Program-made: the position numbers and the translations under genes
In this document: in pieces, positions 7,147 through 13,662 of the stretch
Position numbering within the stretch: position 1 is the first letter of the stretch
How the letters are laid out: each line of letters opens with the position of its first letter
Notes under the pieces: model-generated
Told to the model about the DNA's origin: nothing
Seen by the model: the letters and a program-made list of their open reading frames with translations, nothing else
Database searches by the model: none
Source: an uncultured Porphyromonadaceae bacterium
GTDB lineage: Bacteria > Bacteroidota > Bacteroidia > Bacteroidales > Muribaculaceae
DNA: 13,662 nt
Assembly: GCA_947177595.1 (NCBI GenBank)
Contig: CAMWUZ010000024.1
Span: 1-13,662 of the forward strand
Direction of reading: 5' to 3'

Positions 7147-7634
7147 CAAAAAGATAAATTGTAGAAATTATACCCGTCTTTTATTTCATACAGCAGTGCT
7201 CCTAATTTTTCTTCCAGCCGGTTTGAACCTGCATTATCGATTTTTACTTTTGTCATAATTCCAGGTAATCCCCACCTGGAATTTGCATATTCATAAAATT
7301 CTTTCATTGAATTGTAGGCATGACCATTATTGAAGAATGCAGGATTTATGAAAATGCCTCGCTCGGGGTAGGGGGATTCCGAGTAATCGATATTGACACT
7401 GCCAATGATATTGAGATTCTTGTCTTTTATGATAAAGTAATCTTTATCAGTGTTGCCGGCTAAACCGGATATAAATTTCTGATGATTGTAGTAGGGTATG
7501 ATCTCATTATTGACCATCCGGATTGAAACAAGCGGATGATTTCTCAACTCCCATATTGTTCTTGAGTCGTTGTCGGTCATCTCCACGTAATTTATGAAAC
7601 GGTATGATGGGGTTTCAAATCCGTGATGTCTCAT
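7146..7634 (-). CDS. pseH: Putative UDP-4-amino-4,6-dideoxy-N-acetyl-beta-L-altrosamine N-acetyltransferase PseH (GNAT)
   Basis: A 162-residue single-domain GNAT protein. In the pathway PseH uses acetyl-CoA to acetylate N-4 of the sugar produced by PseC. Visible GNAT-like features are WELRNHPLVSIRMVNNE (28-44), a central strand DYFIIKDKNLNIIGSVNID (65-83), RGIFINPAFFNNGHA (92-106) and the late DNAGSNRLEEKLGA (133-146), where partially unfolded helix residues pack on CoA. The acetyl-CoA loop is degenerate: the usual Gln/Arg-x-x-Gly-x-Gly/Ala appears as FNNGHA, keeping Gly and Ala but with Phe first. It overlaps pseF by 4 nt (ATGA) and pseG by 1 nt. The assignment rests on family plus position, since the other five Pse enzymes are present and this step is otherwise missing. 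A different acyl donor cannot be excluded. The gene is notably AT-rich. Confidence 0.82.
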   Translation of the reverse strand: MRHHGFETPSYRFINYVEMTDNDSRTIWELRNHPLVSIRMVNNEIIPYYNHQKFISGLAGNTDKDYFIIKDKNLNIIGSVNIDYSESPYPERGIFINPAFFNNGHAYNSMKEFYEYANSRWGLPGIMTKVKIDNAGSNRLEEKLGALLYEIKDGYNFYNLSF

Positions 7635-8317
7635 GTCAGAAGAGTGTATTTCATTTCAGCGAGAGCCCAATCGGTCGGTGTGTCAAGATCCTGCACCTCC
7701 AGCTCAGACATGATTACAGGAACTGTTTTCTCACCCCAGAATCCTTTAGCCTTTTTGAATGCTTCGACCGTTGACATATAAAACTGACCTGCATCGTGAT
7801 AGAATTTTTCCAAATCCTGTGAACGCGAGTTTTTGAATTCAGGCCATTTCATTCCAATGTATCCTTTGCTGTCGATTACCAGGCTTCTGAGTACAGGATA
7901 AGAAAATTCTACGCATGTAAACACCGAGTCGGCTTTGCCGTTAATGAGAATATGCATCGCGTCTTTCAGTCTATCCGCAGTTATGAATGGAGCGGTTGCA
8001 TATATACACGCGATAATATCAAATTCAATTCCACGGTCAGAGTATTCGGACAACACTTCAGTTACAACATCCGCTGTTGTCGCATAGTCGTTTGATGTAG
8101 ATTCGGAGCGCATAAAAGGAACTGATGCTCCGAAGCTCTTTGCAATTTCTGCAATCTCCTCGTCATCGGTAGATACCATCACCTCATCAAATATGCCGCT
8201 GTTTAATGCCGCCTTTATCGAATAAGCTATAATCGGCAGTCCGAGAAAGTCCTTGATATTCTTTCCCGGTATGCGTTTGCTTCCTCCTCTTGCCGGAATT
8301 ATTGCTAAAGATTTCAT
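7631..8317 (-). CDS. pseF: Pseudaminic acid cytidylyltransferase PseF
   Basis: A 228-residue enzyme that activates pseudaminic acid with CTP to CMP-pseudaminic acid, the donor used by transferases. The nucleotide-binding loop IIPARGGSKRIPGKN (6-20) is intact, followed by VSTDDEEIAEIA (48-59) and VPFMRSESTSNDYATT (66-81). Active-site segments IYATAPF (105-111) and YHDAGQFY (173-180) are present, and QDLDTPTDW (209-217) carries the acidic residues that bind the metal. The short length, IYATAPF and the DAGQFY segment favour PseF over the sialic acid enzyme NeuA. It overlaps pseC by 4 nt (ATGA) upstream and pseH by 4 nt downstream, so it is translated as part of one tight operon. It acts last in the pathway although its gene is third. 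Confidence 0.93.
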   Translation of the reverse strand: MKSLAIIPARGGSKRIPGKNIKDFLGLPIIAYSIKAALNSGIFDEVMVSTDDEEIAEIAKSFGASVPFMRSESTSNDYATTADVVTEVLSEYSDRGIEFDIIACIYATAPFITADRLKDAMHILINGKADSVFTCVEFSYPVLRSLVIDSKGYIGMKWPEFKNSRSQDLEKFYHDAGQFYMSTVEAFKKAKGFWGEKTVPVIMSELEVQDLDTPTDWALAEMKYTLLT

Positions 8318-9474
8318 TTTTCTATGAATTCCTTTACTTTAGCTATTACGTAATCCTGTTCTTCATCTGTCAGAGTGGGAAACATAGGCAGGCTCAAACA
8401 GTGCGCATAATAATCTTCCACAACAGGTAGGTCGCCGGGTCTGTTTCCCTGTTCCTGATAGTATGGCATAAGATGGAGAGGCACATAATGGACTTGCGCA
8501 TATATTCCATTTTCATGGAGAAAGTCATACAGACCTTTACGGTCAGGTACCTGTATCACGTACAGATGAAAGGCATGGAAAATATCTTTTTCACGCCTGG
8601 GAATCTTTATATCTCTGATGTTCCGGAATGCCTCGTCATATTTCTCCGCAATCTCTTGTCTGCGTTTCAGTCCGCTATCAGCTCTGTTGAGTTGAGAAAT
8701 TCCAAGGGCTGCCTGAAAGTCGGTAATACGGTAATTATAGCCTAAATCCTGCATCTCATAATACCAACCGCCATCGTTCTTTGTCAGCACGGAGGGGTCT
8801 TTGGTAATACCGTGAGTGCGGAAATGACACAATTTCTTATATAGCTCAGGCTGATTGGTGGTAGCCATGCCTCCCTCTCCGGTGGCAATGTGCTTGACCG
8901 GATGGAAAGAGAATATACTGATGTCGGCATATTTACCGTTGCCGCTTTTTTGTATTTCACCATTGGAATCAATGAACCACGCACCTGGAGCATGACAAGC
9001 GTCTTCTATAATCCACAGACCATATTCATCACAGATTTTGCGAAGTTCCTCAAGATTGTGCGGATATCCGGCGAAGTCAACGACTACGATTCCCTTATAA
9101 GTTCCTTTAGGACTTGACTCAAGAGTCTTTCTGAGCTGTTTTGTGTCCATAAGGTATGTGTCTGCATCAATATCACAGAATTTGACTTCACCGCCACAAT
9201 ATCTTATACAGTTGGCGCTTGCGGCAAAGGTCATAGGTGTGACTATTACTTTGTCACCGGGTTTTACTCCAAGAGCGGTAGCTGCAAGATGAAGGGCGGA
9301 TGTCGCATTATTCACCGCCACGGCATATTCAGCGCCTACATATTCGGCGAATTTCTCCTCAAATTCCTTGATCTTGGGTCCTTGAGTCAGATAGTCGCTT
9401 TTAAGAGTCTCGACAACGGCTTTTATATCGTCATCGTTGATAGACTGTCTGCCGTAGGGAATAGGTTTACGCAT
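8314..9474 (-). CDS. pseC: UDP-4-amino-4,6-dideoxy-N-acetyl-beta-L-altrosamine transaminase PseC
   Basis: A 386-residue PLP-dependent aminotransferase of the DegT/DnrJ/EryC1 (ArnB) family. It transfers an amino group from glutamate to C-4 of the keto sugar made by PseB. It starts with RKPIPYGRQSINDDDI (2-17) and SDYLTQGPKIKEFE (26-39). PLP contacts are expected at NNATSAL (55-61), with IIEDACHAPGA (155-165) giving the pyridine-binding Asp158, and with Lys194 in SFHPVKHIATGEGG as the Schiff-base lysine. The region LGYNYRITDFQAALG (244-258) is also typical. Length is normal for PseC. It starts 6 nt after pseB and overlaps pseF by 4 nt. Related transaminases make other 4-amino sugars, but the neighbouring pathway genes fix the role with good confidence. 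Confidence 0.94.
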   Translation of the reverse strand: MRKPIPYGRQSINDDDIKAVVETLKSDYLTQGPKIKEFEEKFAEYVGAEYAVAVNNATSALHLAATALGVKPGDKVIVTPMTFAASANCIRYCGGEVKFCDIDADTYLMDTKQLRKTLESSPKGTYKGIVVVDFAGYPHNLEELRKICDEYGLWIIEDACHAPGAWFIDSNGEIQKSGNGKYADISIFSFHPVKHIATGEGGMATTNQPELYKKLCHFRTHGITKDPSVLTKNDGGWYYEMQDLGYNYRITDFQAALGISQLNRADSGLKRRQEIAEKYDEAFRNIRDIKIPRREKDIFHAFHLYVIQVPDRKGLYDFLHENGIYAQVHYVPLHLMPYYQEQGNRPGDLPVVEDYYAHCLSLPMFPTLTDEEQDYVIAKVKEFIEK

Positions 9475-9480
9475 ATCAAT

Positions 9481-10503
9481 CTATTTTACTTCAAAATTAG
9501 GGTCAACGAATTCTTTGATTTTTTCGCGTATAGTCTCTACTGTTTCCCATTTCTCATTTTTATCCGAACTATAATGGAATCCGTCAGGCACAAGTTTGCC
9601 GTTGTGGTGCTTGATATAGTCCTCGTTCTTATACTTGAAAGATACCGAGGGGAGTATGGCGTAATACTCGCCGATATCAATAGTGTTAAGGGCATCTGTG
9701 GCTGTTATCATCTCTTCATGCAGTTTTTCGCCGGGGCGTATTCCTACTTCTACCTGAGGCAGATTCGGTGCGATAGCGGTTGCCACGTCTTTGATGTGGT
9801 ATGAAGGAATCTTAGGTATGAATATTTCACCTCCGAGATGGTTGTCCAACGCCCAAAGCACGAGATCGACTCCCGCCTGCAGAGAGATATTGAACCGTGT
9901 CATGCGCATATCAGTGATGGGCAGTTCGCTTGCTCCACTGTCTCTCTTGGTGATGAAGAACGGAATAACGGAACCTCTGGACCCCATGACGTTACCGTAA
10001 CGTACAACAGAAAATCTCACAGGATTGTCTCCTTTAATATTATTGGCGGCGGTGAAAAGTTTGTCGGAGGTGAGTTTGGTGGCTCCATATAGGTTGATAG
10101 GAGCGCAAGCCTTATCAGTTGAGAGTGCAACCACATGCTTGACACCGGTTGAAAGAGCGGCATTTATCACATTCTGTGCTCCGTTGACATTAGTCTTGAT
10201 ACACTCTTCGGGATTATATTCAGCGGTATCAACCTGTTTGATTGCAGCGGCATGAATAATAACGTCAATACCCTGGCAAGCACGTTTGAGGCGTTCTCCG
10301 TCACGAACATCTCCAATAAAGAACCGGAGCTGGGGATATTTGTCGTGAGGATATTTCTGTTTAAGCTCAAACTGCTTGAGTTCATCGCGTGAATAAATTA
10401 CAATTCTCTTCACTTCGGGGTAACGGTGAAGAATAGTCTCGATGAATTTTTTTCCAAATGAGCCTGTACCTCCGGTTATTAATACAGATTTGTTGTTTAA
10501 CAT
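9481..10503 (-). CDS. pseB: UDP-N-acetylglucosamine 4,6-dehydratase (inverting) PseB
   Basis: A 340-residue soluble short-chain dehydrogenase/reductase of the extended type. It catalyses the first committed step: removal of water from UDP-GlcNAc with inversion at C-5, giving the UDP-4-keto-L-arabino-hexulose for PseC. The NADP-binding loop is VLITGGTGSFGKKF (7-20). The catalytic group is in ALSTDKACAPINLYGATK (126-143): Asp130, Lys131 and Tyr139, matching Asp132/Lys133/Tyr141 of Helicobacter FlaA1. HAAAIKQVDTAEYNPEE (84-100) is also typical. Absence of the N-terminal membrane helices that mark PglF/WbpM retaining dehydratases, and the linked pse genes, support PseB. It is the first gene of the operon, with a 146-bp gap upstream carrying a candidate Bacteroidota promoter and a leader of about 100 nt. 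Confidence 0.95.
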   Translation of the reverse strand: MLNNKSVLITGGTGSFGKKFIETILHRYPEVKRIVIYSRDELKQFELKQKYPHDKYPQLRFFIGDVRDGERLKRACQGIDVIIHAAAIKQVDTAEYNPEECIKTNVNGAQNVINAALSTGVKHVVALSTDKACAPINLYGATKLTSDKLFTAANNIKGDNPVRFSVVRYGNVMGSRGSVIPFFITKRDSGASELPITDMRMTRFNISLQAGVDLVLWALDNHLGGEIFIPKIPSYHIKDVATAIAPNLPQVEVGIRPGEKLHEEMITATDALNTIDIGEYYAILPSVSFKYKNEDYIKHHNGKLVPDGFHYSSDKNEKWETVETIREKIKEFVDPNFEVK

Positions 10504-10535
10504 ATATAGTGGGTATTATGTGATATTTTATTACT

Positions 10536-10599
10536 GTCTGACCGAAATTTACATTAAGCGGAATAGTGGTCTGACAACTAACAGCTGCCGGGCTGACCG
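10536..10599. repeat. Three phased CTGAC-type short repeats in the pseB leader
   Basis: On the plus strand GTCTGACCG (10536), GTCTGACAA (10569) and GGCTGACCG (10591) share a CTGAC core. The cores begin 33 and 22 bp apart, both multiples of about one helical turn. An inverted GTCAG lies at 10619-10623 between the candidate -33 and -7 promoter elements. This could be an operator array, but the core is only five bases long and chance cannot be excluded. Confidence 0.25.
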
Positions 10600-10610
10600 T
10601 TACTAAATAG

Positions 10611-10641
10611 CAAAGTTCGTCAGAATCCGCGGAATATGCAA
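10611..10641 (-). promoter_or_regulatory. Candidate Bacteroidota sigma-ABfr promoter of the pse operon
   Basis: Read on the minus strand, TTG (10641-10639) is followed after 20 bp by GAACTTTG (10618-10611). The Bacteroidota consensus is TTTG or TTG, 19-21 bp, then TAnnTTTG; only the first T of the -7 element is missed. Transcription would start near 10605, leaving about 100 nt of leader before the pseB ATG. It would allow the pse operon to be expressed apart from obg-pgeF. No terminator is visible between pgeF and this site, so read-through is also possible. Confidence 0.45.
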
Positions 10642-10649
10642 GGATTTCG

Positions 10650-11384
10650 CTAATAATCGTGTAATTGAACCAGTGTGAGGGTTCTGCCGGATGCCGTTCC
10701 GAGCCTTCTTGCAGAGAAAAAGTCAGACGGATTGCATCGCGAGCAAGCGGGCGGCATGGATATTCTTTCGCGGCTCACTCCCGCGTTCTCAAGGCTTGCG
10801 GCAACGGCAAGCGGAAGATCCACATGGGGCTTGCTCCGGCTTCGGTCAACAGCTCCGAAGCGGTTGAAATGAACAGCTACCTCTTCTCCAACCTCAAAGC
10901 AGTCGCGGCAGATACAAGGTCCCATAGCTGCAACGATATTGCCCGGCTTCGCTCCAATCTCAACCATTTTGGCAACGGTTCGCGCTGCAATATCACCGGC
11001 TGTTCCTCGCCAACCGCTGTGTGCCGCGCCGATAACTCCTGATTCAGGGTCAGCAAGTACTATGGGAACACAGTCGGCGGTATGTATGCCGAGCGCCACT
11101 CCACGCATAGCGGTGACAATCGCGTCGGTATCGGGGAGGTGTGCATCGGTATCGGTGACAACAGCCACATTCACCGAATGAGTCTGATGCGGAAAAACGA
11201 TTTTTCCGGCGGAGATTCCGAGATAGCCGGCAAGCTCTTTCCGGCATCCGTCATAGTGGGCGTATGAGTCACCGGTATATGAGCAGGTTGAGAATCCGGA
11301 GTAGGGTTCCGATGGCGAATCGGTGTCTCTCAGAGTTGAGAAAGCCGTTATGCCCGGAATGCCGAGCAGGTCAATTACTTTCAC
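10650..11384 (-). CDS. pgeF: Laccase-domain purine nucleoside phosphorylase/peptidoglycan editing factor, YfiH/PgeF family
   Basis: A 244-residue cytoplasmic protein of the COG1496 (YfiH, LACC1-like) family. The metal-binding catalytic triad is intact: His69 in PHQTHS, Cys105 in IHTADCVP, and His122 in GAAHSGWRG. MGPCICRDCFEVG (154-166) and DFFSARRLG (221-229) are further family blocks. Family members act on purine nucleosides, and E. coli PgeF helps keep L-Ser out of UDP-MurNAc peptides; older annotations call them polyphenol oxidases. Which role applies here is not shown. The start codon is GTG at 11384, overlapping the obg TGA as GTGA, so translation is coupled to obg. The start fits because the family N-terminus (VIDLLGIPGITAFSTLRD) follows at once. 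The gene ends 146 bp before pseB. Confidence 0.92.
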   Translation of the reverse strand: MKVIDLLGIPGITAFSTLRDTDSPSEPYSGFSTCSYTGDSYAHYDGCRKELAGYLGISAGKIVFPHQTHSVNVAVVTDTDAHLPDTDAIVTAMRGVALGIHTADCVPIVLADPESGVIGAAHSGWRGTAGDIAARTVAKMVEIGAKPGNIVAAMGPCICRDCFEVGEEVAVHFNRFGAVDRSRSKPHVDLPLAVAASLENAGVSRERISMPPACSRCNPSDFFSARRLGTASGRTLTLVQLHDY

Positions 11385-12565
11385 TGTCCGTCGCTGTCCA
11401 ATGTATCCACACCGTAATCCCAGTCCTCATCCCAATCTTCGTCTTCGAGGTCAAGCTCCTCGTCGTCAACAGGCATCGCTTCAGGCTCGAAGATAAATTC
11501 ATCCTCTTCCTGAACTCTGTGGCGACGGTCAAGGGGACGGTGGGTGATAGAGGGGGTGGCTATGCGGTTGCTCTCATCGGTGATAGCTCCCCATAGCATA
11601 TCTTTCAGCTCTGTGAGTCCTTCGCCGGTAACTGCGGAGATGAATACGGCGGGTACTCCATCGGGAAGTGTTTTCGCAAGCTCCTCTTTCAGCTCCTCGT
11701 CAAGCATATCGCTCTTTGATACAGCCAGGATTCTGTGCTTGTCCTCAAGCTGTGGATTGAAGCGTTTCAGCTCATCAAGCAGAATGTTGTATTCCTTGGC
11801 GATATCATCGGCATCGGCGGGCACAAGGAACAGAAGAACCGCGTTTCGCTCGATATGGCGCAGGAAGCGGAGTCCGAGCCCTTTCCCCTCGCTTGCTCCC
11901 TCGATGATTCCGGGGATATCAGCCATTACAAACGATCTCTTGTCGCGATATTCCACGATGCCGAGCTGCGGCTCCATGGTTGTGAAGGGATAGTCGGCAA
12001 TTTTGGGACGGGCTGCGCTGAGGGCTGACAGGAGAGTTGATTTGCCCGCATTGGGAAATCCCACGAGACCTACATCGGCAAGCAGCTTCAGCTCGAGAAC
12101 CACAGCCTTTTCAATAGCCGGTTCACCGGGCTGCGCATATCTCGGGGTGCGGTTTGTCGGGCTCTTGAAGTGCCAGTTGCCGAGACCGCCTCTGCCGCCG
12201 CGCAGCAACTTCACCTCTTCGCCGTCGTCGGTCACCTCGCAGAGATAGTCGCCGGTTTCTGCGTCAAACACCACAGTGCCGCAGGGCACATCTACAATCA
12301 CATCCTCACCGTCTTTGCCGCTTGAGCGGTTTTCCGAACCGCTCTGACCGTTTCCGGCAAAAATATGGCGTCGGTATTTAAGCGGGAGGAGTGTCCACAT
12401 ATGTGAATTGCCCCGGAGAATAATATGCCCTCCGCGTCCGCCGTCACCTCCGTCAGGACCGCCTTTGGGCACATATTTGGCACGGTGATAGTGTCTTGAG
12501 CCTGCGCCGCCTTTTCCTGAGCGGCACAATATCTTTACATAATCGATGAAATTGGTGTCTGCCAT
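11381..12565 (-). CDS. obg: Obg family GTPase (CgtA/ObgE)
   Basis: A 394-residue ribosome-associated GTPase needed in 50S subunit assembly and stress responses. The Gly-rich Obg fold occupies about 1-158 (GKGGAGSRHYHR, KGGPDGGDGGRGG, RGGRGGLGN). The G domain follows with G1 GFPNAGKST (169-177), switch region YPFTT (192-196), G3 DIPG (216-219), G4 SKSD (283-286) and G5 SAV (310-312). G4 has Ser where the textbook motif is NKxD. After the G domain comes a tail of about 40 residues (354-394) very rich in Asp, Glu and Trp, such as LDLEDEDWDEDWDYG. No typical C-terminal OCT domain is seen. It overlaps pgeF by 4 nt and starts 48 nt after the exchanger gene's stop. A TCATTTTG in that gap, one mismatch from TAnnTTTG, may give it a promoter. 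Confidence 0.97.
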   Translation of the reverse strand: MADTNFIDYVKILCRSGKGGAGSRHYHRAKYVPKGGPDGGDGGRGGHIILRGNSHMWTLLPLKYRRHIFAGNGQSGSENRSSGKDGEDVIVDVPCGTVVFDAETGDYLCEVTDDGEEVKLLRGGRGGLGNWHFKSPTNRTPRYAQPGEPAIEKAVVLELKLLADVGLVGFPNAGKSTLLSALSAARPKIADYPFTTMEPQLGIVEYRDKRSFVMADIPGIIEGASEGKGLGLRFLRHIERNAVLLFLVPADADDIAKEYNILLDELKRFNPQLEDKHRILAVSKSDMLDEELKEELAKTLPDGVPAVFISAVTGEGLTELKDMLWGAITDESNRIATPSITHRPLDRRHRVQEEDEFIFEPEAMPVDDEELDLEDEDWDEDWDYGVDTLDSDGQ

Positions 12566-12613
12566 ATCGTAATCGTTTTCTCTTTACAACAACTCGGAGG
12601 CGCAAAATGATTT

Positions 12614-13579
12614 TTATGCGTTGGAAATCAGCCACGCTGTATATAAAATATACATAGCAGCCAGAATTCCGCCCTCGATGCGGGTTATGGTATTTTGTCT
12701 GAAGAATCTGCCGAATATCCAGAAAAGCGCTGATGCGAGAAGAAGGGTGAGCAGGTCAACATTACCGATAGCCCCGAAGCGAAGCGGAAAGATGGTTGCG
12801 GAGGCACCCAGCACAAGGAATATGTTGAATATGTTGCTGCCTATAACATTGCCGAGGGCAAGCTCCGGCTTACCCTTGACGGCTGCGGTTATTGACACGG
12901 CGAGTTCCGGCAGGGATGTGCCTACGGCGACAATTGTAAGGGCGATTACGGCATCACTCACACCGAGAGCTTTTGCAATGCCTGTTGCTCCGTCAACAAA
13001 AATATCTCCTCCGAATATAAGCCCTGCAAGCCCGAGAAGCACAAACAGTATCGCCTTCGCCACATTCATCGGGGGCTTTGCATCTGCGCTCTCCTGCGCC
13101 GGTGCTCCCGTTTTTGCCTGTGACAGGGTGTGGCGCATGAAAAGGATGAAAAACAGCATCAGCAAAAGTCCGTCCACGCGGCTCAGTATCATCGCCGGCT
13201 CAGAGTCAAGCAGAGGTCCGTTGCCCATGATAAGCAGAATCAGCGAGGATAGAAACACCAGCGGAATCTCATTGTTCATGATGTTATGACTCACTTTCAT
13301 CGGTTTTATAAGCGCGACAATGCCGATGATACCGCAGATATTGAAAATATTGCTGCCGACAACATTGCCTATCGCAAGTTCGCTGGTGCCTTTCACTGCG
13401 GAAATAAGACTGATGACGAGTTCAGGCGTTGAGGTGCCGAAAGCCACGACTGTTAGACCGACAACGAGTTCTGATATGCCCATACGACGCGCGAGGTCAG
13501 ATGAGCCGTCTGTGAGCATATTGGCGCCGACAAGGATAAGCACCAATCCTCCGATTAAAAGTAGAATATTCAGTATCAT
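12614..13579 (-). CDS. CaCA-family sodium/calcium exchanger (YrbG-like)
   Basis: A 321-residue inner-membrane antiporter of the Ca2+:cation family, about ten membrane helices in two inverted halves joined by a hydrophilic loop (about 150-172, TLSQAKTGAPAQESADAKPP). Both ion-binding alpha repeats are complete: VVAFGTSTPELVISL (44-58) with GNVVGSNIFN (71-80), and IVAVGTSLPELAVSI (216-230) with GNVIGSNIFN (244-253). The Glu residues of the two PEL motifs are the expected ion ligands. It probably exports Ca2+ using a Na+ or H+ gradient; specificity is not certain from sequence. The longest frame starts at GTG 13603; ATG at 13579 is preferred since helix 1 follows at once and a TACTTTTG promoter element lies in the would-be extension. 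Obg follows 48 nt downstream. Confidence 0.94.
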   Translation of the reverse strand: MILNILLLIGGLVLILVGANMLTDGSSDLARRMGISELVVGLTVVAFGTSTPELVISLISAVKGTSELAIGNVVGSNIFNICGIIGIVALIKPMKVSHNIMNNEIPLVFLSSLILLIMGNGPLLDSEPAMILSRVDGLLLMLFFILFMRHTLSQAKTGAPAQESADAKPPMNVAKAILFVLLGLAGLIFGGDIFVDGATGIAKALGVSDAVIALTIVAVGTSLPELAVSITAAVKGKPELALGNVIGSNIFNIFLVLGASATIFPLRFGAIGNVDLLTLLLASALFWIFGRFFRQNTITRIEGGILAAMYILYTAWLISNA

Positions 13580-13583
13580 TCCG

Positions 13584-13591
13584 CAAAAGTA
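13584..13591 (-). promoter_or_regulatory. Bacteroidota -7 promoter element abutting the exchanger start codon
   Basis: TACTTTTG on the minus strand fits TAnnTTTG exactly and ends 4 nt before the ATG at 13579. With the usual spacing, transcription would begin at or within a few bases of the start codon, giving a leaderless or near-leaderless mRNA. A good -33 TTG at 19-21 bp upstream was not found (only TTTC at about 23 bp), which lowers confidence. Confidence 0.45.
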
Positions 13592-13606
13592 GGCAAAAAA
13601 CACGAA

Positions 13607-13662
13607 TTACGCGCGAAACTGCTTGCAGGCGTCGTCGATAATGAGCTGCCAGTGTTCCTCAG
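13607..13662 (-). CDS. C-terminal end of an unidentified protein (partial)
   Basis: Reading the minus strand from the right edge, one frame gives EEHWQLIIDDACKQFRA and then TAA (13609-13607). The mix of aromatic, hydrophobic and charged residues looks like a real C-terminal helix, and the gene would end 27 nt before the exchanger ATG in the same direction as all others. It is too short to identify. Another frame is also open to the edge, so this call is tentative. Confidence 0.4.
   Translation of the reverse strand, partial: EEHWQLIIDDACKQFRA

Noticed and set aside
10626..10633. TCCGCGGA palindrome after pgeF as a terminator
   Set aside because: It has no loop and no following T-run, so it cannot form a typical terminator hairpin; it is only an 8-bp palindrome.
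12621..13289. 222-codon plus-strand frame opposite the exchanger
   Set aside because: Antisense shadow of a clear CaCA exchanger with both alpha repeats; the translation is Ser/Pro/Arg-rich and motif-free.
1..13662. tRNA/rRNA genes, CRISPR arrays, insertion sequences, invertible promoter repeats
   Set aside because: Reading both strands revealed no cloverleaf-like element, no regularly spaced long repeats, no transposase or integrase and no terminal inverted repeats bounding a segment.

Overview
All supported genes in this 13.7 kb window lie on the minus strand, so they are read here from high to low coordinates. Gene content and promoter style point to a gut-type Bacteroidota, probably order Bacteroidales. 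The signs are an ABC exporter set of HlyD-like adaptor, separate LolD-like ATPase and two FtsX-type permeases, an Obg with a long acidic tail beside a YfiH/PgeF gene, almost no Shine-Dalgarno sequences, and a TAnnTTTG promoter element. The genus cannot be fixed from sequence alone.

Right block (13662 to 10650): the last codons of an unidentified gene, a CaCA-type sodium/calcium exchanger, the ribosome-assembly GTPase Obg, and a PgeF/YfiH multicopper-oxidase-like (laccase-domain) enzyme whose GTG start overlaps the obg stop. These are ordinary housekeeping genes with relatively high GC.

Central block (10503 to 4207): a compact seven-gene operon. Six genes make up the whole CMP-pseudaminic acid pathway in the order pseB, pseC, pseF, pseH, pseG, pseI. 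Adjacent genes overlap or sit within 20 nt of each other. PseB and PseC make the 4-amino sugar from UDP-GlcNAc, PseH acetylates it, PseG removes UDP, PseI condenses the sugar with PEP to give pseudaminic acid, and PseF activates that with CTP. The seventh gene encodes a 295-residue protein with an NGPSL nucleotide-binding-like motif that resembles the Maf/DUF115 and GT42 sialyltransferase-like folds. It is the natural candidate for the pseudaminyltransferase. There are no flagellar genes, no flippase and no polymerase here, so the sugar probably decorates a non-flagellar acceptor such as a surface glycoprotein, capsule or lipopolysaccharide. Parts of the block are clearly AT-richer than the flanks, which suggests an acquired cassette.

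Left block (4067 to 1): a tripartite-type ABC exporter operon of membrane-fusion protein, ATPase, permease and a second, divergent permease cut by the window edge. Substrate and outer-membrane partner are unknown. The 139-bp gap in front of it carries two clean inverted repeats.

Several starts were set to internal ATG codons because the longest open frames begin at TTG or GTG codons that overlap upstream genes. No RNA genes, CRISPR arrays, insertion sequences or strong intrinsic terminators were seen.
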